DNA of 26,116 bases from a virus. The notes beneath the pieces were generated by a model. That model saw nothing but the letters and a program-made list of their open reading frames with translations. It searched no databases and was not told where the DNA came from. The stretch lies in IMG/VR virus record IMGVR_UViG_3300042981_000011, positions 1 to 26,116 of that record, one strand, 5' to 3'. Shown piece by piece: positions 23,257 to 26,116 of this stretch. Position 1 is the stretch's first letter, and each line of letters starts with the position of its first letter. The position numbers and the translations under genes were made by a program.

Positions 23257-23426
23257 ACGAAGAAACACATATGCTTCGTCGTGGTAGAAGTGAAACTTAT
23301 TGCGGCCTACGAGTAGGTTCATTTAAGGGTGCTCTTAATCAAGACCCTACATGCCCTACCTGTAGCGAAGGACTTAAGCAGGCTAAGAAGCATTTCGAAT
23401 CTCCGTTTAAGCCTAGGGATAAGTAA
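23244..23426 (+). CDS. Small zinc-finger-like protein
   Basis: 60 residues from a GTG with GAGGGA upstream, overlapping the winged-helix stop by 13 bp. Residues H9, C20 and the CPTC pair near 37-40 (HMLRRGRSETYCGL, DPTCPTCSEGL) could form one zinc site. Comparable HxLxxGRxxxCGL...CxxC mini-proteins are common, as I recall, in actinobacteria and their phages, with unknown targets. The stop overlaps the next ATG as TAATG. Confidence 0.6.
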   Translation: MEEVNEETHMLRRGRSETYCGLRVGSFKGALNQDPTCPTCSEGLKQAKKHFESPFKPRDK

Positions 23427-23512
23427 TGGCTAACACTTACGTAAAGTATCGCGATCTCATTGGGCCAGACTTTAAGGGCTTGATTGATATCGCCATGTCT
23501 CTCTCTCTGTAG
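23426..23512 (+). CDS. 28-residue ORF ending in the CTGTAG motif
   Basis: ATG overlapping the upstream stop as TAATG. The peptide begins MANTYVKYRDLIGPDFKGLI and ends MSLSL. The final CTG-TAG is a motif copy, so the motif supplies the stop. Another 28-residue ORF starts 2 bases later. Translation is supported by coupling only. Confidence 0.45.
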   Translation: MANTYVKYRDLIGPDFKGLIDIAMSLSL

Positions 23513-23514
23513 AG

Positions 23515-23601
23515 ATGATGTATCGCGCCGATGATGAGATGGTTATTAGCCTCTCTAGTGGCAATATTCTTGTAGTTTCTGTAGCCGAGGAGGACAAGTA
23601 A
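23515..23601 (+). CDS. 28-residue ORF, possible partner of the preceding one
   Basis: The peptide begins MMYRADDEMVISLSSGNILV and ends VSVAEEDK. It starts 2 bases after the previous stop with only AGAG as ribosome site, and its stop overlaps the next ATG as TAATG. If a frameshift joined the two short ORFs, the fusion would be a 57-residue protein similar in size to its neighbours; this needs checking for sequencing or real frameshift. Confidence 0.45.
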   Translation: MMYRADDEMVISLSSGNILVVSVAEEDK

Positions 23602-23774
23602 TGAAGTTTGAATATAGGCTCATTAATCCCAATAATGTAGATATTAGTGATCCTAGTGTAGCTTACGATACTGAAGTATTTAGTACTGAAGCACAGGGTA
23701 AGGATCATCTGGTCATTACACTTAAGGTTCTTCCTGTAGAAAATTCTTCTGATTCCGAGAGGACGGGTCTCTAA
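23601..23774 (+). CDS. Unknown 57-residue protein
   Basis: The ATG has GAGGAGGACAAGTA upstream, a strong SD, and overlaps the previous stop as TAATG. Its own stop overlaps the next ATG in the same way. Mostly beta-like (KFEYRLINPNNVDISDP, HLVITLKVLPVE). No family recognised. Confidence 0.6.
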   Translation: MKFEYRLINPNNVDISDPSVAYDTEVFSTEAQGKDHLVITLKVLPVENSSDSERTGL

Positions 23775-24124
23775 TGTTCCGAGTCAAGTTCCTTAATATG
23801 GTAGAACAGACCAAGGATGAGTTTAATTACCCTAATCTCTGGGATGCACTACAGGTGTGTAAGGAGACTAACATTGGTCCAGGCTATATTCATTCACCGG
23901 CTATGAGTAATAAGCAGTTCGATCGCGAACTAATGACTCTCCTTACCCAGGGTTTTATTTACATTGGACCTAAGCTTAATCAGTATTCAGAGGGGAGTAT
24001 TATGCTCATGCTTCTCTCTGTAGCCGAAGATGGTACCGAGCGGCCTGTATATAACGCATTGCCGATACCGTTTCAGGCAAGTCCTGATAGTGTAACACTA
24101 TCTCGGATTCATCAGAATCACTAA
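23774..24124 (+). CDS. Unknown 116-residue protein
   Basis: 116 residues, TAATG-coupled. Helical N-terminal half (MVEQTKDEFNYPNLWDALQV, MSNKQFDRELMTLLTQGFIY) followed by a beta stretch (GSIMLMLLSVAEDGTERPVY). The QFDRELMTLLTQGFIYIG part has the feel of a winged-helix second half, but the evidence is thin. It is the last gene before the first tRNA-like element. Confidence 0.6.
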   Translation: MFRVKFLNMVEQTKDEFNYPNLWDALQVCKETNIGPGYIHSPAMSNKQFDRELMTLLTQGFIYIGPKLNQYSEGSIMLMLLSVAEDGTERPVYNALPIPFQASPDSVTLSRIHQNH

Positions 24125-24130
24125 GGAGAA

Positions 24131-24161
24131 TTAACTGATTCCTCCTGTAGGGATCAGTTAA
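24131..24161 (+). other. Perfect 9-bp stem-loop with the CTGTAG motif in its loop
   Basis: TTAACTGAT (24131-24139) and ATCAGTTAA (24153-24161) enclose TCCTCCTGTAGGG. The stem ends exactly one base before the 5' acceptor strand of the tRNA-like element. It could be a processing signal or part of one larger fold. Confidence 0.75.
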
Positions 24162-24255
24162 GGGCCCGCCTCGGTGGAATTAACCGTATGACAGTTATAT
24201 ACCCCCTGTAGCTGACTGTCTTAGTTAATTGAGAGTTCGATTCTCTCCGGGCCTA
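24162..24255 (+). tRNA. tRNA-like element 1 with oversized anticodon loop
   Basis: 5' acceptor GGGCCCG (24162-24168) pairs with CGGGCCT (24248-24254), 7 bp with one G.U. The T arm is GAGAG-TTCGATT-CTCTC (24231-24247). A D-like arm has CGG/CCG around a loop with GG. In place of a normal anticodon arm, GACAGT (24190-24195) pairs with ACTGTC (24215-24220) around a 19-base loop that contains a CTGTAG motif. No standard 5-bp stem with 7-base loop can be drawn, and CCA is not encoded. It could be a tRNA with a small loop insertion, a degenerate tRNA, or a tRNA mimic. Confidence 0.5.
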
Positions 24256-24282
24256 CGTAAGTTCCCTGTAGGAGGTCTAGTT

Positions 24283-24576
24283 ATGCTGCTCTCGGATATC
24301 TTTAACATCGGTCTTAAGCACGAAGGTAAGGTTAGGGATTTTAAGTTTAAGCAGTGCGAGCATCTTGACGCCATCGAAGAAGTACCGTTTATTAAGCGGT
24401 GTACGAAATCTAAGGCTATTGGACTTAGGGTCTGTCTTAGCCACGCTTTTACGGTGACTTTTGATCACGTGGGTATCGGTGAGCGTACTAATTACTTCGA
24501 TACCCAATATGAGGCCGAGTACTTCAGGACTCGCGAAGTTCCTTCAACTTGGACTGAAACTAACTATAAGGTATAG
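24283..24576 (+). CDS. Unknown 97-residue protein
   Basis: 97 residues from the ATG at 24283, preceded by CTGTAGGAGGTCTAGTT, the same motif-plus-SD cassette seen before 21720. A longer frame from 24229 would start inside the tRNA-like element and is rejected. Basic N-terminal half (LKHEGKVRDFKFKQCEHLDA then PFIKRCTKSKAIGLRVC), beta-like centre (HAFTVTFDHVGIGERTNYFD). Function unknown. Confidence 0.65.
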   Translation: MLLSDIFNIGLKHEGKVRDFKFKQCEHLDAIEEVPFIKRCTKSKAIGLRVCLSHAFTVTFDHVGIGERTNYFDTQYEAEYFRTREVPSTWTETNYKV

Positions 24577-24578
24577 TT

Positions 24579-24770
24579 ATGGCAATTAACATTACTAAGA
24601 AGTCTCCGTATTCTAAGATTAGACGTGATGACTTGCTGGTATCTCATAAAACTCTTCTTGAACTAGTAGAAGATCTCCATATTAAGCAACTCATCGTAGA
24701 CAGCGAGGGCTCAGTATTCATCTATTACAAGGATACTGAGTACGGACCGATTCAAGTAATAGGAGATTAG
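24579..24770 (+). CDS. Unknown 63-residue protein
   Basis: 63 residues starting two bases after the preceding stop, with AAGG as weak ribosome site. Predicted helix (SHKTLLELVEDLHIKQLIV) then strands (GSVFIYYKDTEYGPIQVIG). No family recognised. It is followed at once by a zinc-ribbon peptide gene. Confidence 0.6.
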   Translation: MAINITKKSPYSKIRRDDLLVSHKTLLELVEDLHIKQLIVDSEGSVFIYYKDTEYGPIQVIGD

Positions 24771-24773
24771 ACT

Positions 24774-24875
24774 ATGGCGTGTCCCTCTTGTGGCAACTCT
24801 AATACATGGCGTATTTCGGTTGAAGAAGGTCAACCTCAGTATCGATGTATGGACTGTGGTGCCACATTCGGATAA
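24774..24875 (+). CDS. 33-residue zinc-ribbon peptide
   Basis: The ATG has AGGAG 8 bases upstream. The peptide is almost entirely a zinc ribbon: CPSCG at 3-7, a WRISVEEGQPQYR hairpin, CMDCG at 25-29, then ATFG. Four cysteines in CxxC pairs should bind one zinc. Such minimal ribbons can act as protein adaptors or nucleic-acid binders. It directly precedes the second hairpin plus tRNA-like element. Confidence 0.75.
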   Translation: MACPSCGNSNTWRISVEEGQPQYRCMDCGATFG

Positions 24876-24887
24876 TTAGTTAACTGC

Positions 24888-24928
24888 CATCACGCTCGTG
24901 ACTAGAAATAATGGTTACGGGCGTGGTG
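24888..24928 (+). other. 15-bp stem-loop upstream of tRNA-like element 2
   Basis: 24888-24902 pairs with 24914-24928 over all 15 positions (three G.U pairs) around TAGAAATAATG. It ends three bases before the 5' acceptor strand of the tRNA-like element, mirroring the arrangement at 24131-24161. Confidence 0.75.
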
Positions 24929-24931
24929 AAA

Positions 24932-25021
24932 GGTCCCGCATGCGGTAGTAGTGAAAACGAGATTTTCTTGATACGTGCAATCTCAAGTAGCTATTTTCGG
25001 GTTCGACTCCCGACGGGGCCA
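24932..25021 (+). tRNA. tRNA-like element 2 with enlarged anticodon loop
   Basis: 5' acceptor GGTCCCG (24932-24938) pairs with CGGGGCC (25014-25020), with A as discriminator. The T arm is TCGGG-TTCGACT-CCCGA (24997-25013), fully canonical. The middle has a perfect 6-bp stem GAGATT/AATCTC (24959-24964 with 24979-24984) around a 14-base loop, and a poor D arm. As in element 1 no 7-base anticodon loop with U33 can be drawn, and the total length is that of a class II tRNA. CCA is not encoded. Confidence 0.5.
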
Positions 25022-25023
25022 CT

Positions 25024-25043
25024 GAATGACTAATCGGTCATTC
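25024..25043 (+). other. 7-bp hairpin before a CTGTAG motif
   Basis: GAATGAC (25024-25030) pairs with GTCATTC (25037-25043), loop TAATCG. It lies three bases past the tRNA-like element, with CTGTAG at 25047 and the SD of the next gene following. Confidence 0.6.
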
Positions 25044-25070
25044 TCCCTGTAGAGATGAAAGAGGTTAGTT

Positions 25071-25322
25071 GTGTCCGTTAACGTTGAGCTTCACAAGGTC
25101 GTTGTTATCTTTAATGGAGCTCACTACGGCTTTATCTCCCTCGCTAAGGCTGTCAGTTTTATTGAGCAGCAGTACATTAGTGAGGACTACAGCAAGGTTT
25201 ACTCCGAGATTTCTAGTGCTATTAACGCTGGCTCTAATGAGGACGTAGACCTTATCATTACCGACATTGACTCCTATGTTGACATTTACCTTGACGACTC
25301 CGAGGATGAGGATGGCGAGTAA
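25071..25322 (+). CDS. Unknown 83-residue acidic protein
   Basis: 83 residues from a GTG with GAGG about 6 bases upstream. The N-terminal strand pair (VNVELHKVVVIFNGAHYGFI) leads to a helix (LAKAVSFIEQQYISEDYSKV) and an acidic end (DDSEDEDGE). The acidic tail encodes GAGGATGAGG, which doubles as ribosome site of the overlapping next gene. Function unknown. Confidence 0.65.
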   Translation: MSVNVELHKVVVIFNGAHYGFISLAKAVSFIEQQYISEDYSKVYSEISSAINAGSNEDVDLIITDIDSYVDIYLDDSEDEDGE

Positions 25323-25440
25323 GCAGGAACTAATTAAGAAGGCTAAGGACGAGATTAATGACCTACAGAAGAAACACCACACGGTCATTGATCTCTATGT
25401 AGTTAAGCGCTGGCTCGAAGGAATCGAGAGAGCTAAGTAA
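25312..25440 (+). CDS. 42-residue basic helical peptide
   Basis: The ATG at 25312 overlaps the previous gene by 11 bp with GAGG directly upstream. The peptide is one or two amphipathic helices (MASKQELIKKAKDEINDLQK then KHHTVIDLYVVKRWLEGIER). No family recognised. It is the last gene before the structured gap at 25449-25529. Confidence 0.6.
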   Translation: MASKQELIKKAKDEINDLQKKHHTVIDLYVVKRWLEGIERAK

Positions 25441-25448
25441 TTCAGGAC

Positions 25449-25529
25449 GGGCCGACTACCGGGTAACAACTGATATTAGTGCGCTAGAGGTAGATTGGGC
25501 GCGGTGACGGCAGCTGATATCAGTGGCCC
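25449..25529 (+). other. Structured intergenic element, possible non-coding RNA
   Basis: GGGCC (25449-25453) pairs with GGCCC (25525-25529). ACTGATAT (25469-25476) pairs with ATATCAGT (25517-25524), stacked next to the outer stem. GCGC (25481-25484) can pair with GCGC (25499-25502). The layout recalls the acceptor-closed elements at 24162 and 24932 but has no T arm. A CTGTAG motif follows at 25535. The 143-base gap holds no gene I can support. Confidence 0.55.
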
Positions 25530-25583
25530 TTTCCCTGTAGGAATCTTTCGTTTGGTTCCGAAGATGATCTTGAAAATTATATA

Positions 25584-26116
25584 ATGGAGGGGGTTATTAC
25601 GACTAAGCATGTATCTGTGGGTACATGTATGTGCGGGAAGTCTATATTTAAAACTGAAGAGGAAGCCAAGCAATTTGTAAAATTCAGTTCTACTCATAAA
25701 GGCTTCTATATATGTGAACTTTCCAAAACATATCATGTGACTAAACAGTCAGGTGGTAAGCGATACAAAGCCTATGGGTCTAGACGTTTTCAGTTTAACC
25801 CAGAGCGATTGATGAAGGAGCTACAAAGGGATATGGCTAAGAAGACCCTGAGCCAAGAAATTATCCAGTATATGGAAGGTATGTACACTAAGCAGAAGGT
25901 GTATAAGATCTCTTCCAAGATGGTAACTGAATTTATTTATTCAACACGTCCAACACTTAATCGTAATTACATTGCCTCGGAGATTAGCAACCTTAAGAAG
26001 AAGAAGGTAATTGTTGGTATCGATGAGAAGGTTCCAGACCAGCCGGGTGCTCAATATTTTGCATTGGCATCTGTTCTGGAAGAGGTAACTAAGCCGTCGG
26101 ATGGAAATATTGAAGT
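25584..26116 (+). CDS. Partial protein: Cys/His N-terminal part plus winged-helix-like domain
   Basis: The frame is open to the window edge (177 codons seen). From the ATG at 25584 the N-terminus reads TCMCGKSIFKTEEEAKQFVK, with C15, C17, C44 (FYICELS) and H51 as possible metal ligands, like the CGK..EEA..C...H mini-fingers of actinobacteria. Residues about 85-165 look like a winged helix (LSQEIIQYMEGMYTKQKVYK, then the helix NYIASEISNLKKKKVIVGID) and a wing ending QYFALASV. The start is uncertain: there is no SD before the ATG, the frame continues 22 codons further without another usual start codon, and GGAGGGGG lies just inside it. Confidence 0.65.
   Translation, partial: MEGVITTKHVSVGTCMCGKSIFKTEEEAKQFVKFSSTHKGFYICELSKTYHVTKQSGGKRYKAYGSRRFQFNPERLMKELQRDMAKKTLSQEIIQYMEGMYTKQKVYKISSKMVTEFIYSTRPTLNRNYIASEISNLKKKKVIVGIDEKVPDQPGAQYFALASVLEEVTKPSDGNIE

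Larger units (their letters stand above)
438..25540. repeat. Dispersed hexamer family CTGTAG/CTACAG
   Basis: About 105 copies by eye over the window, in both orientations. Examples are 438, 5992, 6007, 8506, 11617, 17573, 19326, 21703, 22292, 22406, 23507, 24145, 24206, 24266, 25047 and 25535. The surrounding bases often extend it to CCTGTAGG or TCCCTGTAGGGA, a dyad with an asymmetric GT/AC centre. Copies lie inside genes, at stop codons, in ribosome sites, in hairpin loops and in stems. None is found in 19332-21586, and few in the capsid and scaffold genes. Confidence 0.8.

Noticed and set aside
24229-24282. Upstream start for the 97-residue protein
   Set aside because: It would begin inside the T arm of the tRNA-like element. 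The ATG at 24283 has GTAGGAGG upstream.
25449-25529. Third tRNA gene
   Set aside because: The outer GGGCC/GGCCC stem is tRNA-like, but there is no T arm and no anticodon arm.

Overview
The window is a stretch of tailed-phage genome (Caudoviricetes). It has a leftward virion, packaging and lysis block, a divergent control region, and a rightward block of small accessory and early-type genes. Base composition is A+T-leaning. GTG and TTG starts are common, and genes are packed with ATGA, GTGA or TAATG overlaps. Several small proteins (WDGH protein, CxxC pair protein, the 74-residue TPDYILA protein, minimal zinc fingers) resemble families I associate with actinobacteriophages, so an actinobacterial host is my best guess. 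The host is inferred, not shown. The head-tail genes (a 225-aa connector followed by a 568-aa nozzle-like protein, and no tape-measure gene in view) suggest a short-tailed, podovirus-like virion.

Leftward block, 1-19167, read from its promoter at 19197-19226: HTH regulator, two small proteins, probable small terminase, two small virion-type proteins, amidase endolysin, three fibre-like proteins sharing an N-terminal module (with a 36-aa proline-rich ORF between two of them), large terminase, small proteins including a zinc-binding one and a WDGH protein, portal, small proteins, an Acb2-like probable cyclic-oligonucleotide sponge, scaffold, major capsid, a terminator, then beta-rich, connector, nozzle and probable internal virion proteins, and a one-helix holin-like protein.

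Control region, 19168-20527: back-to-back promoters. The rightward one is preceded by a 22-bp element that recurs 690 bp downstream, again just upstream of a promoter-like sequence. Between the copies lie two small genes and a strong terminator. After the second copy come about 540 bases without a convincing gene, then a probably highly expressed 292-aa protein of unknown function.

Rightward block, 21481-26116: many small genes, two winged-helix-like proteins, three minimal zinc-binding proteins, and intergenic gaps full of hairpins. Two of these gaps hold tRNA-like elements with good acceptor and T arms but oversized anticodon loops. Each sits directly behind a stem-loop.

The most unusual global signal is the hexamer CTGTAG/CTACAG. 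I count about 105 copies by eye against roughly 13 expected. It occurs in both orientations, in coding and non-coding DNA, often inside a short dyad (CCTGTAGG, extended to CTCC..GGAG) or in hairpin loops and stems. It is absent from 19332-21586. This looks like a genome-wide site family whose binding or modifying partner is not evident here.
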